Below, one piece after another: positions 31,622-39,720 of a stretch of DNA of 42,034 nt. Below the pieces are notes generated by a model. That model saw only the letters and a program-made list of their open reading frames with translations, ran no database searches and was not told the origin of the DNA. How positions within the stretch are numbered: position 1 is the stretch's first letter; every line of letters starts with the position of its first letter. Both the position numbers and the translations under genes were made by a program. The stretch lies in contig NZ_JAFLRJ010000038.1 of NCBI RefSeq assembly GCF_017315755.1, positions 1 through 42,034 on the forward strand, read 5' to 3'. This DNA comes from Streptomyces beijiangensis (GTDB lineage Bacteria > Actinomycetota > Actinomycetes > Streptomycetales > Streptomycetaceae).

Positions 31622-31831
31622 GTGATTGCGCGCCCGGACGCCTGCGTCACAGGCAACCTCCCGCGCCACACCCAGCGCTGCCACAGCACCACCACCTCCG
31701 CCGAACCGACGGCACACCTCCACAGCAGCATTCCCGACGCAACCCTCAGACGCGTTCCCCTCGGACGCATCCCCAAGCTCTCGGCTCCGCTCGAGCAGGG
31801 GAGGCCCCATTCGCCGGAGGCATCACCGTGA
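31622..31831 (+). other. Possible upstream ORF in the ccr leader
   Basis: A 69-codon frame from GTG 31622 ends with a TGA that overlaps the ccr GTG start (GTGA), which would couple its translation to ccr. It is rich in Thr, His and Pro, has no convincing ribosome site and its codon pattern is not clearly coding. It may be only a by-product of a long C-rich leader. The whole 428-base stretch between the TetR gene and ccr otherwise holds a terminator, palindromes, the promoter and a hairpin repeat. Confidence 0.25.
31771..31801 (+). repeat. Streptomyces-type hairpin repeat in the ccr leader
   Basis: CCCCAAGCTC, a middle part, and CGAGCAGGGG form a hairpin. The wording closely follows a short palindromic element that I recall as scattered widely through Streptomyces intergenic DNA. 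It ends 14 bases before the ccr ribosome site (CGGAGG). Confidence 0.55.
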
Positions 31832-33165
31832 AGGAAATCCTGGACGCGATCCAGTCCCCCGACAGCAAGTCCGCGGACTTCGCCGCCCTGCCCCTCCCCG
31901 AGTCCTACCGTGCGATCACCGTGCACAAGGACGAAGCGGAGATGTTCGCGGGTCAGGAGTCCCGGGAGAAGGACCCGCGCAAGTCGCTCCACCTGGACGA
32001 CGTGCCGGTGCCCGAGCTCGGTCCCGGCGAGGCGCTGGTGGCGGTCATGGCCAGCTCCGTGAACTACAACTCCGTCTGGACCTCGATCTTCGAGCCGGTG
32101 TCGACCTTCGGATTCCTGGAGCGGTACGGCAGGCTCAGCGAGCTCTCCAAGCGCCACGACCTGCCGTACCACGTCATCGGCTCCGACCTGGCGGGCGTCG
32201 TGCTGCGCACCGGACCCGGCGTCAACGCCTGGCACCCGGGCGACGAGGTCGTCGCGCACTGCCTCTCGGTCGAGCTGGAGTCCTCCGACGGCCACAACGA
32301 CACGATGCTCGACCCCGAGCAGCGCATCTGGGGCTTCGAGACCAACTTCGGCGGCCTCGCCGAGATCGCGCTCGTCAAGTCCAACCAGCTGATGCCCAAG
32401 CCCGGTCACCTCAGCTGGGAGGAGGCCGCGGCGCCCGGACTGGTCAACTCCACCGCGTACCGGCAGCTGGTCTCGCGCAACGGCGCCGGGATGAAGCAGG
32501 GCGACAACGTCCTGATCTGGGGTGCGAGCGGCGGACTCGGCAGTTACGCCACCCAGTTCGCGCTGGCCGGCGGCGCCAACCCCATCTGTGTCGTCTCCAG
32601 CGACCAGAAGGCCGACATCTGCCGTGCGATGGGCGCCGAGGCGATCATCGACCGCAACGCCGAGGGCTACAAGTTCTGGAAGGACGAGCACAACCAGGAC
32701 CCGAAGGAGTGGAAGCGCTTCGGCAAGCGCATCCGCGAACTGACCGGCGGCGAGGACGTGGACATCGTCTTCGAGCACCCGGGCCGCGAGACCTTCGGCG
32801 CCTCGGTCTACGTCACCCGCAAGGGCGGCACCATCGTCACCTGCGCCTCCACCTCCGGCTTCAACCACGAGTACGACAACCGCTACCTGTGGATGTCGCT
32901 CAAGAAGATCGTGGGCTCGCACTTCGCCAACTACCGCGAGGCGTGGGAGGCCAACCGGCTGGTCGCCAAGGGCAAGATCCACCCGACGCTCTCCAAGGTG
33001 TACTCCCTCGAAGAGACCGGGCAGGCCGCGTTCGACGTCCACCGCAACCTCCACCAGGGCAAGGTCGGCGTGCTGGCGCTCGCCCCGAGCGAGGGCCTCG
33101 GAGTCCGCAACGAGGAGATGCGCGCCCAGCACATCGACGCCATCAACCGCTTCAGGAACATCTGA
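31828..33165 (+). CDS. ccr: Crotonyl-CoA carboxylase/reductase
   Basis: A 445-residue medium-chain dehydrogenase/reductase that uses NADPH and CO2 to turn crotonyl-CoA into ethylmalonyl-CoA, the committed step of the ethylmalonyl-CoA pathway and a source of polyketide extender units. The NADPH loop is WGASGGLGSYATQFALAGG; upstream, SVNYNSVWTSIFEPVSTFGFLERYGR is the Ccr hallmark, and the C-terminal part ends with the HRNLHQGKVGVL segment. Length matches known Streptomyces Ccr (about 447). GTG 31828 has CGGAGG seven bases upstream. Its stop overlaps the mutase start by one base (TGATG). It follows a long C-rich leader with a hairpin. Confidence 0.97.
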   Translation: MKEILDAIQSPDSKSADFAALPLPESYRAITVHKDEAEMFAGQESREKDPRKSLHLDDVPVPELGPGEALVAVMASSVNYNSVWTSIFEPVSTFGFLERYGRLSELSKRHDLPYHVIGSDLAGVVLRTGPGVNAWHPGDEVVAHCLSVELESSDGHNDTMLDPEQRIWGFETNFGGLAEIALVKSNQLMPKPGHLSWEEAAAPGLVNSTAYRQLVSRNGAGMKQGDNVLIWGASGGLGSYATQFALAGGANPICVVSSDQKADICRAMGAEAIIDRNAEGYKFWKDEHNQDPKEWKRFGKRIRELTGGEDVDIVFEHPGRETFGASVYVTRKGGTIVTCASTSGFNHEYDNRYLWMSLKKIVGSHFANYREAWEANRLVAKGKIHPTLSKVYSLEETGQAAFDVHRNLHQGKVGVLALAPSEGLGVRNEEMRAQHIDAINRFRNI

Positions 33166-35192
33166 TGGCGGCTCGTCCGAAGGACCGCCCCTGGCTCATG
33201 CGGACGTACGCGGGCCACTCCACGGCCGAGGCGTCCAACGAGCTCTACCGCAACAACCTCGCCAAGGGCCAGACCGGTCTCTCCGTCGCCTTCGACCTGC
33301 CCACGCAGACCGGTTACGACCCGGACCACATCCTCGCCCGCGGCGAGGTCGGCCGGGTCGGCGTCCCGGTCTCCCATGTCGGCGACATGCGCCGTCTGTT
33401 CCAGGACATCCCCCTGGAGCAGATGAACACCTCGATGACCATCAACGCCACGGCGATGTGGATGCTCGCGCTCTACCAGGTGGTCGCCGAGGAGCAGGGC
33501 GCGGACATCAACCAGCTCCAGGGGACGACGCAGAACGACATCGTCAAGGAGTACCTGTCGCGCGGGACGCACGTCTTCCCGCCGGGTCCTTCGCTGCGGC
33601 TGACCACCGACATGATCACGTACACGGTGAACCACATCCCCAAGTGGAACCCGATCAACATCTGCAGCTATCACCTCCAGGAGGCGGGGGCCACGCCGGT
33701 CCAGGAGATCGCGTACGCGATGTCCACCGCGATCGCCGTCCTGGACGCGGTGTTCGCGTCCGGCCAGATCGCCGACGACCGCAAGGGGGACGTGGTCGCC
33801 CGTATCTCCTTCTTCGTGAACGCGGGCGTCCGCTTCATCGAGGAGATGTGCAAGATGCGCGCCTTCTCGCGCATCTGGGACAGCATCACGCGTGAGCGGT
33901 ACGGCATCACCGACGCCAAGCAGCGCCGCTTCCGCTACGGCGTGCAGGTCAACTCCCTGGGCCTGACCGAGGCCCAGCCGGAGAACAACGTCCAGCGCAT
34001 CGTCCTGGAGATGCTGGCCGTCACCCTCTCCAAGGACGCCCGCGCCCGCGCCGTGCAACTCCCCGCCTGGAACGAGGCGCTGGGGCTCCCCCGCCCCTGG
34101 GACCAGCAGTGGTCGCTCCGTATCCAGCAGGTGCTCGCCCTGGAGAGCGATCTGCTGGAGTACGAGGACATTTTCGCCGGGTCGCACGTCATCGAGACCA
34201 AGGTCGAGGAGCTGGTCGAGGAGTCCCTCGCCGAGATCGACCGCATCCAGCAGATGGGCGGCGCGATGGCGGCCGTCGAATCGGGCTATCTCAAGTCGAA
34301 CCTCGTGGCCTCGCACGCCGAGCGCAGGGCGCGTATCGAGGGCGGCGAGGACAAGATCGTCGGCGTCAACATCCATCAGGCCACCGAGCCCAGCCCGCTC
34401 ACCGCGGACCTCGACGGCTCGATCATGACGGTGGACCCCGCGGTCGAGTCCCGTGTGGTCTCGGCCCTCTCCACCTGGCGCGACACCCGCTACCAGCCGC
34501 CCTTCAACCACCCGCGCCCCTGCAAGGCGCTGGAGAAACTGAAGGAGGCGGCGGCCGGCACGGCGAACCTGATGGAGGCCACCCTGGAGTGCGCCCGCGC
34601 GGGTGTCACCACCGGCGAATGGGCGGGCGCCCTGCGCGAGGTCTTCGGCGAGTTCCGCGCCCCGACAGGAGTGAGTTCGGCCCCGGTCGCGATCCCGGTC
34701 GAGGAGGGCACCCCGCTCGCGGCCGTACGCGCCAAGGTCGCCAGGACCGCGGAGGACCTGGGCAGCGGCCGGCTGCGCCTCCTGGTCGGCAAGCCCGGCC
34801 TGGACGGGCACTCCAACGGCGCCGAGCAGATCGCGGTGCGCGCGCGTGACGCGGGCTTCGAGGTGGTCTACCAGGGCATCAGGCTGACGCCCGAACAGAT
34901 CGTCTCCGCCGCTCTCGCCGAGGACGTGCACTGCGTGGGTCTGTCGATCCTCTCCGGCTCGCACTCCGCACTCGTGCCGGACGTGCTGGAGCGCCTGCGC
35001 GAGGCAGGCGCGGCCGACATCCCCGTGATCGTCGGCGGCATCATCCCCAACAGCGACGCCGAGGACCTGAAGCGGGCGGGAGTCGCCGCCGTCTTCACTC
35101 CCAAGGACTTCGGCATCACCGAGATCATCGGCCGTATCGTCGACGAGATCCGGACAGCGAACAAGCTCGACCCTCTGGAGGTCCCCGCATGA
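33165..35192 (+). CDS. meaA: Ethylmalonyl-CoA mutase (B12-dependent)
   Basis: A 675-residue single-chain coenzyme-B12 mutase that converts ethylmalonyl-CoA to methylsuccinyl-CoA. Residues about 1-510 are the substrate barrel (SVAFDLPTQTGYDPDH, TMTINATAMWMLALY-like segment, YHLQEAGA). The C-terminal B12 domain has the DxHxxG motif at residues 547-552 (LDGHSNG), then SGSHS and GGIIP. Compared with methylmalonyl-CoA mutase it is shorter and lacks a partner subunit, as known for MeaA/Ecm. ATG 33165 overlaps the ccr stop by one base, and the end overlaps the lyase start (ATGA), so the operon is tightly coupled. No riboswitch for B12 was seen upstream. Confidence 0.95.
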   Translation: MAARPKDRPWLMRTYAGHSTAEASNELYRNNLAKGQTGLSVAFDLPTQTGYDPDHILARGEVGRVGVPVSHVGDMRRLFQDIPLEQMNTSMTINATAMWMLALYQVVAEEQGADINQLQGTTQNDIVKEYLSRGTHVFPPGPSLRLTTDMITYTVNHIPKWNPINICSYHLQEAGATPVQEIAYAMSTAIAVLDAVFASGQIADDRKGDVVARISFFVNAGVRFIEEMCKMRAFSRIWDSITRERYGITDAKQRRFRYGVQVNSLGLTEAQPENNVQRIVLEMLAVTLSKDARARAVQLPAWNEALGLPRPWDQQWSLRIQQVLALESDLLEYEDIFAGSHVIETKVEELVEESLAEIDRIQQMGGAMAAVESGYLKSNLVASHAERRARIEGGEDKIVGVNIHQATEPSPLTADLDGSIMTVDPAVESRVVSALSTWRDTRYQPPFNHPRPCKALEKLKEAAAGTANLMEATLECARAGVTTGEWAGALREVFGEFRAPTGVSSAPVAIPVEEGTPLAAVRAKVARTAEDLGSGRLRLLVGKPGLDGHSNGAEQIAVRARDAGFEVVYQGIRLTPEQIVSAALAEDVHCVGLSILSGSHSALVPDVLERLREAGAADIPVIVGGIIPNSDAEDLKRAGVAAVFTPKDFGITEIIGRIVDEIRTANKLDPLEVPA

Positions 35193-36148
35193 GTGTCAAC
35201 CGTCTCCGCCCCCGTCGCTCCTGTCTCGCGGTACCGGGTTCCAACCCGCGCTTCCTCGAGAAGGCCCAGGGCCTCCCCGCCGACCAGGTCTTCCTCGACC
35301 TGGAGGACGCCTGCGCCCCGCTGGCCAAGCCCGAGGCGCGCCACACCATCGTGAAGTTCCTCAACGAGGGCGACTGGACGGGCAAGACCCGTGTCGTGCG
35401 CGTGAACGACTGGACGACCGAGTGGACCTACCGCGACGTGGTGACCGTCGTCGAGGGCGCCGGGCAGAACCTCGACTGCATCATGCTCCCCAAGGTCCAG
35501 GACGCCCAGCAGGTCGTCGCGCTCGATCTCCTGCTCACCCAGATCGAGAAGACGATGGGCTTCGAGGTCGGGAAGATCGGCATCGAGGCGCAGATCGAGA
35601 ACGCGCGCGGCCTCAACAACGTCAACGCCATCGCGGAGGCCTCCCCGCGTACCGAGGCCATCATCTTCGGGCCGGCCGACTTCATGGCCTCCATCAATAT
35701 GAAGACCCTCGTCGTCGGCGAACAGCCTCCCGGCTACGGCGCGGACGCCTACCACTACATCCTGATGAAGATCCTCATGGCGGCCCGCGCCAACGACCTC
35801 CAGGCGATCGACGGACCGTACCTCCAGATCCGCAATGTGGACGGCTACCGCGAGGTCGCCAAGCGCGCCGCAGCCCTGGGCTTCGACGGCAAGTGGGTCC
35901 TGCACCCCGGCCAGGTCGAGGCCTCCAACGAGATCTTCTCCCCCTCCCAGGACGACTTCGACCACGCCGAGATGATCCTCGACGCCTACGAGTGGTGCAC
36001 GTCCGAGGCGGGCGGCAAGAAGGGCTCGGCGATGCTCGGCGACGAGATGATCGACGAGGCCAGCCGCAAGATGGCGCTGGTCATCTCCGGCAAGGGCCGG
36101 GCAGCGGGCATGCAGCGCACGACCAAGTTCACGGCCCCGGAGGCGTAA
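35189..36148 (+). CDS. mcl: L-malyl-CoA/beta-methylmalyl-CoA lyase (HpcH/CitE family)
   Basis: A 319-residue Mg-dependent lyase. In the pathway it splits beta-methylmalyl-CoA into glyoxylate and propionyl-CoA, and forms or cleaves malyl-CoA. The CitE signature FLDLEDACAP lies at about 35-44, and the probable Mg ligands are Glu137 (AQIEN) and Asp164 (GPADF). GFDGKWVLHPGQVEASNEIFSPS is typical of the group. The GTG-free ATG start overlaps the mutase stop. Six bases separate it from the hydratase gene. Malate-thioesterase relatives share the fold, but operon position favours the lyase. Confidence 0.9.
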   Translation: MSVNRLRPRRSCLAVPGSNPRFLEKAQGLPADQVFLDLEDACAPLAKPEARHTIVKFLNEGDWTGKTRVVRVNDWTTEWTYRDVVTVVEGAGQNLDCIMLPKVQDAQQVVALDLLLTQIEKTMGFEVGKIGIEAQIENARGLNNVNAIAEASPRTEAIIFGPADFMASINMKTLVVGEQPPGYGADAYHYILMKILMAARANDLQAIDGPYLQIRNVDGYREVAKRAAALGFDGKWVLHPGQVEASNEIFSPSQDDFDHAEMILDAYEWCTSEAGGKKGSAMLGDEMIDEASRKMALVISGKGRAAGMQRTTKFTAPEA

Positions 36149-36153
36149 CCACC

Positions 36154-36657
36154 ATGCAGTTCGGCCGCACCTACGAAGAGTTCACCGTCGGGGACGTCTA
36201 CAAGCACTGGCCGGGAAAGACGGTCACCGAGTACGACGACCACCTCTTCTGCCTTCTGACGATGAACCACCACCCGCTCCACATGGACAGCAACTATGCG
36301 GAGAATACGACCGATTTCGGGAAGAATGTCGTCGTCGGGAACTACATCTACTCACTCCTCCTCGGCATGTCCGTGCCGGATGTCTCCGGCAAGGCGATCG
36401 CCAACCTGGAGGTCGAGTCGCTGAAGCACATCGCGCCGACCTTCCACGGCGACACCCTCTACGGCGAGACGACGGTCCTCGACAAGACCCCGTCGAAGTC
36501 CAAGAGCGACCGCGGGATCGTCCACGTGGAGACCAAGGGCTACAAGCAGGACGGCACCGTCGTCTGCGTGTTCCGCCGCAAGGTGATGGTCCCCACCGAG
36601 ACGTACATCAAGGAGCGCGGCGGCGAACAGCCCGGTCGCCCCACGCCCTCCAACTAA
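36154..36657 (+). CDS. mch: Mesaconyl-CoA hydratase (MaoC-like)
   Basis: A 167-residue hot-dog-fold hydratase. It adds water to mesaconyl-C1-CoA to give beta-methylmalyl-CoA, the step before the lyase. The MaoC-type catalytic Asp/His region is NHHPLHMDSNYA at about 45-56. Known mesaconyl-CoA hydratases of Rhodobacter are about twice as long (two hot-dog domains), so this single-domain form presumably works as a dimer. ATG 36154 follows GGAGG. Twenty-seven bases lie before the dehydrogenase gene. A general enoyl-CoA hydratase role is the main alternative. Confidence 0.82.
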   Translation: MQFGRTYEEFTVGDVYKHWPGKTVTEYDDHLFCLLTMNHHPLHMDSNYAENTTDFGKNVVVGNYIYSLLLGMSVPDVSGKAIANLEVESLKHIAPTFHGDTLYGETTVLDKTPSKSKSDRGIVHVETKGYKQDGTVVCVFRRKVMVPTETYIKERGGEQPGRPTPSN

Positions 36658-36684
36658 CTACGCCGAGTCCAGGGAGAAGTAGTC

Positions 36685-37890
36685 ATGGCGCGTCTCGCCC
36701 AGACCCCCGGTCTGACCGACATCCAGCAGGAAATCCTGGCCACGGTCCGCGATTTCGTCGACAAGGAGATCATCCCTGTCGCCACCGAGCTGGAACACCG
36801 CGACGAGTACCCGACGCAGATCGTCGAGGGCCTCAAGGAACTGGGCCTGTTCGGGCTGATGATTCCCGAGGAGTACGGGGGCCTTGGTGAGTCCCTTCTC
36901 ACGTACGCGCTCTGCGTGGAGGAGATCGCCCGCGGCTGGATGAGCGTCTCGGGAATCATCAACACCCACTTCATCGTGGCGTACATGCTCAAGCAGCACG
37001 GCACACAGGAGCAGAAAGACACCTTCCTGCCGCGGATGGCGGCCGGCGAGGTGCGTGGCGCGTTCTCGATGTCCGAACCGGGGCTCGGTTCCGACGTGTC
37101 GGCCATCACGTCAAAGGGAGTTAAAGACGGGGACGACTACGTCCTGAATGGCCAGAAGATGTGGCTGACGAACGGCGGATCCTCGACTTTGGTGGCCGTT
37201 CTGTGCCGGAGTGACGAAGGACACCCTGAGGGCACGGCGCGCCACAAGTCGATGACGACCTTCCTTGTCGAGAAGGAGCCCGGCTTCGGTGAGGTCCGTC
37301 CCGGGCTGACCATCCCCGGCAAGATCGACAAGATGGGTTACAAGGGTGTCGACACCACTGAGCTGATCATGGACGGGCTGCGAATTCCGGCCAATCGCGT
37401 ACTTGGTGGCGTTACGGGCCGCGGCTTTTACCAGATGATGGACGGCGTCGAGGTGGGCCGCGTCAATGTCGCAGCGCGTGGCTGTGGCGTCGCACACCGT
37501 GCATTCGAGCTGGGCATCAGTTACGCACAGCAACGGCATACCTTCGGAAAGCCGATCGCCCAGCACCAGGCAATCCAGTTCAAACTGGCCGAGATGGCTA
37601 CCAAGGTCGAAGCCGCTCATGCGATGATGGTGAATGCAGCACGCAAAAAGGACTCCGGGGAACGAAACGACCTCGAAGCAGGGATGGCGAAGTACCTCGC
37701 CGCCGAGTACTGCAAAGAAGTCGTGGAGGATGCCTTCCGTATCCATGGCGGCTACGGATTCTCCAAGGAGTACGAGATCGAGCGCCTCTACCGAGAGGCC
37801 CCGATGCTTCTCATCGGTGAAGGTACCGCCGAGATCCAGAAAATGATCATCGGGCGGCGACTCCTCGAAGAGTACCGATTCCAGGGCTAA
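36685..37890 (+). CDS. mcd: Acyl-CoA dehydrogenase, probable methylsuccinyl-CoA dehydrogenase
   Basis: A 401-residue FAD enzyme, expected to oxidise methylsuccinyl-CoA to mesaconyl-CoA. The FAD-binding signature is AFSMSEPGLGSDVSAI, the second signature QAIQFKLAEMATKVEAAHAMM, and the likely catalytic Glu lies in LIGEGTAEIQK near the end. ATG 36685 follows GGGAGAAG. From about 37080 onward the codon choice changes: A- or T-ending codons (GTT, AAA, CGA, ACT, GCA, CAA) become common, unlike the first third and its neighbours. The protein reads normally, so this is not a frameshift. No clear terminator follows. Confidence 0.88.
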   Translation: MARLAQTPGLTDIQQEILATVRDFVDKEIIPVATELEHRDEYPTQIVEGLKELGLFGLMIPEEYGGLGESLLTYALCVEEIARGWMSVSGIINTHFIVAYMLKQHGTQEQKDTFLPRMAAGEVRGAFSMSEPGLGSDVSAITSKGVKDGDDYVLNGQKMWLTNGGSSTLVAVLCRSDEGHPEGTARHKSMTTFLVEKEPGFGEVRPGLTIPGKIDKMGYKGVDTTELIMDGLRIPANRVLGGVTGRGFYQMMDGVEVGRVNVAARGCGVAHRAFELGISYAQQRHTFGKPIAQHQAIQFKLAEMATKVEAAHAMMVNAARKKDSGERNDLEAGMAKYLAAEYCKEVVEDAFRIHGGYGFSKEYEIERLYREAPMLLIGEGTAEIQKMIIGRRLLEEYRFQG

Positions 37891-37970
37891 TTGTCGGGTT
37901 TGAGGCGATTCATGCGCGAAGAAGATCACACCCAGTCATCGTCTTCCGGCCGCCGAATGGGCTTCCTGGC

Positions 37971-37999
37971 TTGCCCAGTTGTGGCCCGCAACCGATAAC
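37971..37999 (+). promoter_or_regulatory. psd promoter candidate
   Basis: TTGCCC, a 17-base spacer and GATAAC precede the psd ATG by about 60 bases. The 169-base gap after mcd shows no gene. Confidence 0.5.
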
Positions 38000-38059
38000 A
38001 TCGCCCGAAAGCCGCCGTCCCCCATTGCAGCGCGGCATCATCCGCTACGAAGGTCATCC

Positions 38060-38716
38060 ATGCCCCACAGCCAAACCTCTGCACCACGCGACGGCGCCCT
38101 CAAGGGCCGCCTTGCTCGCGGAGCATCGCCGTGGCTTCTGCCGACCGTCGCCACTGCGGCGTTCAGCCTGGTCCGGGCCCGCCGGTCCGGTCGCTGGGCT
38201 GCCGTCGCCGTGCCCACCACCGCTCTGGCGGCCGGCATGCTGTGGTTCTTCCGCGACCCCGAGCGCGAGATCACCCAGGGCCGGGTCATCTCGCCTGCCG
38301 ACGGTGTGGTGCAGAGCATCATGCCGTGGAAGGACGGACGTACCCGCGTCGCGATCTTCATGAGCCCGTTGAACGTCCATGTCAACCGCGCGCCCCTCGC
38401 GGGCACGGTGACGTCCGTGGAGCACATCCCCGGCGGTTTCGTACCGGCGTTCAACAAGGAGAGCGAGAACAACGAGCGCGTTGTCTGGCACTTCGACACC
38501 GAGCTCGGTGACATCGAGATGATCCAGATCGCCGGCGCCGTCGCGCGACGCATCGTCCCTTACGTCCCGCAGGGCACGAAGGTCGAGCAGGGCGAGCGGA
38601 TCGGCCTGATCCGCTTCGGCTCCCGGGTCGACATCTACCTGCCGGAAGGTGTCGAGGTCGCGGTCGAGGTCGGCCAGACCACCACCGCGGGGGTGACTCG
38701 CATTGACCGTGATTGA
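38060..38716 (+). CDS. psd: Phosphatidylserine decarboxylase
   Basis: A 218-residue proenzyme that forms phosphatidylethanolamine from phosphatidylserine. The self-cleavage site is Gly187-Ser188 (FGSRVDIYLP), whose serine becomes the pyruvoyl group; the short archaeal/actinobacterial class has this GS site. A hydrophobic stretch near residues 44-65 anchors it in the membrane, and FFRDPERE and ISPADGVVQSI with MSPLNVHVNR are family motifs. ATG 38060 has a modest AAGG site. It overlaps pssA by 14 bases, forming a two-gene unit. Confidence 0.95.
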   Translation: MPHSQTSAPRDGALKGRLARGASPWLLPTVATAAFSLVRARRSGRWAAVAVPTTALAAGMLWFFRDPEREITQGRVISPADGVVQSIMPWKDGRTRVAIFMSPLNVHVNRAPLAGTVTSVEHIPGGFVPAFNKESENNERVVWHFDTELGDIEMIQIAGAVARRIVPYVPQGTKVEQGERIGLIRFGSRVDIYLPEGVEVAVEVGQTTTAGVTRIDRD

Positions 38717-39566
38717 TCCTGACACTCAGGCGGGCTGGGTCCCGGAGGGTGAGATCGAGGGGGACCTCGATGGCACAGAGGACATGCCGCTCTCCATGCG
38801 GCTGTCGATAGCGGACACGCTCACGCTCGGCAACGCCACATGCGGATTCATGGCCGTGTACTTCACCACGACCGGAATCCTCATCCCGCATCTGCAGGGC
38901 AGCTCGGAATCGGGCATGGCGCGGCACTCCGCCGCGACGGCCGTGATCCTGATGCTGATGGCAGCGATCTTCGACCTCTGCGACGGACTCGTGGCGCGCA
39001 AGCTGCGGTCCTCGCCGATGGGCGCGGAGCTGGACAACCTCTCCGACCTGATCAGCTTCGGGCTCGCCCCGGCCTATTTCGTGCTCGTGTACGGAATGGT
39101 CGCGGACGACGCCCATCAGCGGGTCGCGGCGGTCGCGGCGGTGGTCGTCCTGTTGGCGGTCGTCCTGAGACTCGCGCGCTTCTCGTGCGTGACGCTCAAG
39201 GACGGCATGTTCCAGGGCATGCCGAGCCCCTTCGGGGCGCTCACGGTGGTCTCCATCGTGCTCCTGGAGCTCCCCTTCATCCCGACGCTGCTGGCCGTGC
39301 TGGGCGTCGCCTGGCTGATGGTGAGCCGCGTCGAGTACCCGAAGCCGCGGGGCATCCTCGCGGTCGCGATGCTCAGCTGGATCGTGGGCGCGATGGGGCT
39401 GCTCGCAGCCTGGGCGTTCGACGCTCCTGGCGGCTACCTGCTGCTGCAGACCGGCTGTGCGCTCCAGGTCGTCCTCGGCGCGGTGATCCCGCTCTTCGCC
39501 ACGGCGCGGCGCGTGAACACCTTCCGCGGGAACCGGCGCGAGGCGCGGACGGCGCAGCTGCCGTAG
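38703..39566 (+). CDS. pssA: CDP-diacylglycerol-serine O-phosphatidyltransferase
   Basis: A 287-residue membrane enzyme joining CDP-diacylglycerol and serine to give phosphatidylserine, the substrate of the psd product upstream. The CDP-alcohol transferase motif is complete: Asp94-Gly95-x2-Ala98-Arg99, Gly107, Asp111 and Asp115 (DGLVAR, MGAELDNLSD). About seven hydrophobic helices follow. An acidic N-terminal 25 residues precede the first helix. The start is TTG 38703 inside the psd 3' end; GTG 38709 is possible. A strong terminator follows at 39594. Confidence 0.93.
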   Translation: MTVIDPDTQAGWVPEGEIEGDLDGTEDMPLSMRLSIADTLTLGNATCGFMAVYFTTTGILIPHLQGSSESGMARHSAATAVILMLMAAIFDLCDGLVARKLRSSPMGAELDNLSDLISFGLAPAYFVLVYGMVADDAHQRVAAVAAVVVLLAVVLRLARFSCVTLKDGMFQGMPSPFGALTVVSIVLLELPFIPTLLAVLGVAWLMVSRVEYPKPRGILAVAMLSWIVGAMGLLAAWAFDAPGGYLLLQTGCALQVVLGAVIPLFATARRVNTFRGNRREARTAQLP

Positions 39567-39593
39567 CGGTCGTACGGAACAGAACGGAACGTA

Positions 39594-39626
39594 GGGCCCC
39601 CGGTGCGGATCTCGCACCCGGGGCCC
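39594..39626 (+). terminator. Terminator after pssA
   Basis: A 14-pair stem with one mismatch (39594-39607 with 39613-39626, loop GATCT) followed by TTCGTCAT, 28 bases after the pssA stop. It can also stop transcription arriving from livK on the other strand. Confidence 0.8.
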
Positions 39627-39650
39627 TTCGTCATGTCGGGACCGGCGTGT

Positions 39651-39720
39651 CAGAACCGGTCAGGGCCGGTCAGGGCCGGTCAGGGCCGGTCAGGGCCGGT
39701 CAGGGCCGGTCAGGGCCGGT
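39651..39720 (+). repeat. 10-bp minisatellite CAGGGCCGGT x6
   Basis: Six identical copies of CAGGGCCGGT (39661-39720) are preceded by one changed copy (CAGAACCGGT). The array ends at the stop codon of livK and fills the gap to the pssA terminator. The 10-bp period equals about one DNA turn. Confidence 0.95.

Noticed and set aside
31566..31827. Cobalamin riboswitch in the ccr-meaA leader
   Set aside because: The mutase needs B12, so I looked for the B12-box pattern, but the conserved core is not present by eye.
39661..39720. CRISPR-like array
   Set aside because: Units are only 10 bp and directly joined, without spacers, and no cas genes are nearby.
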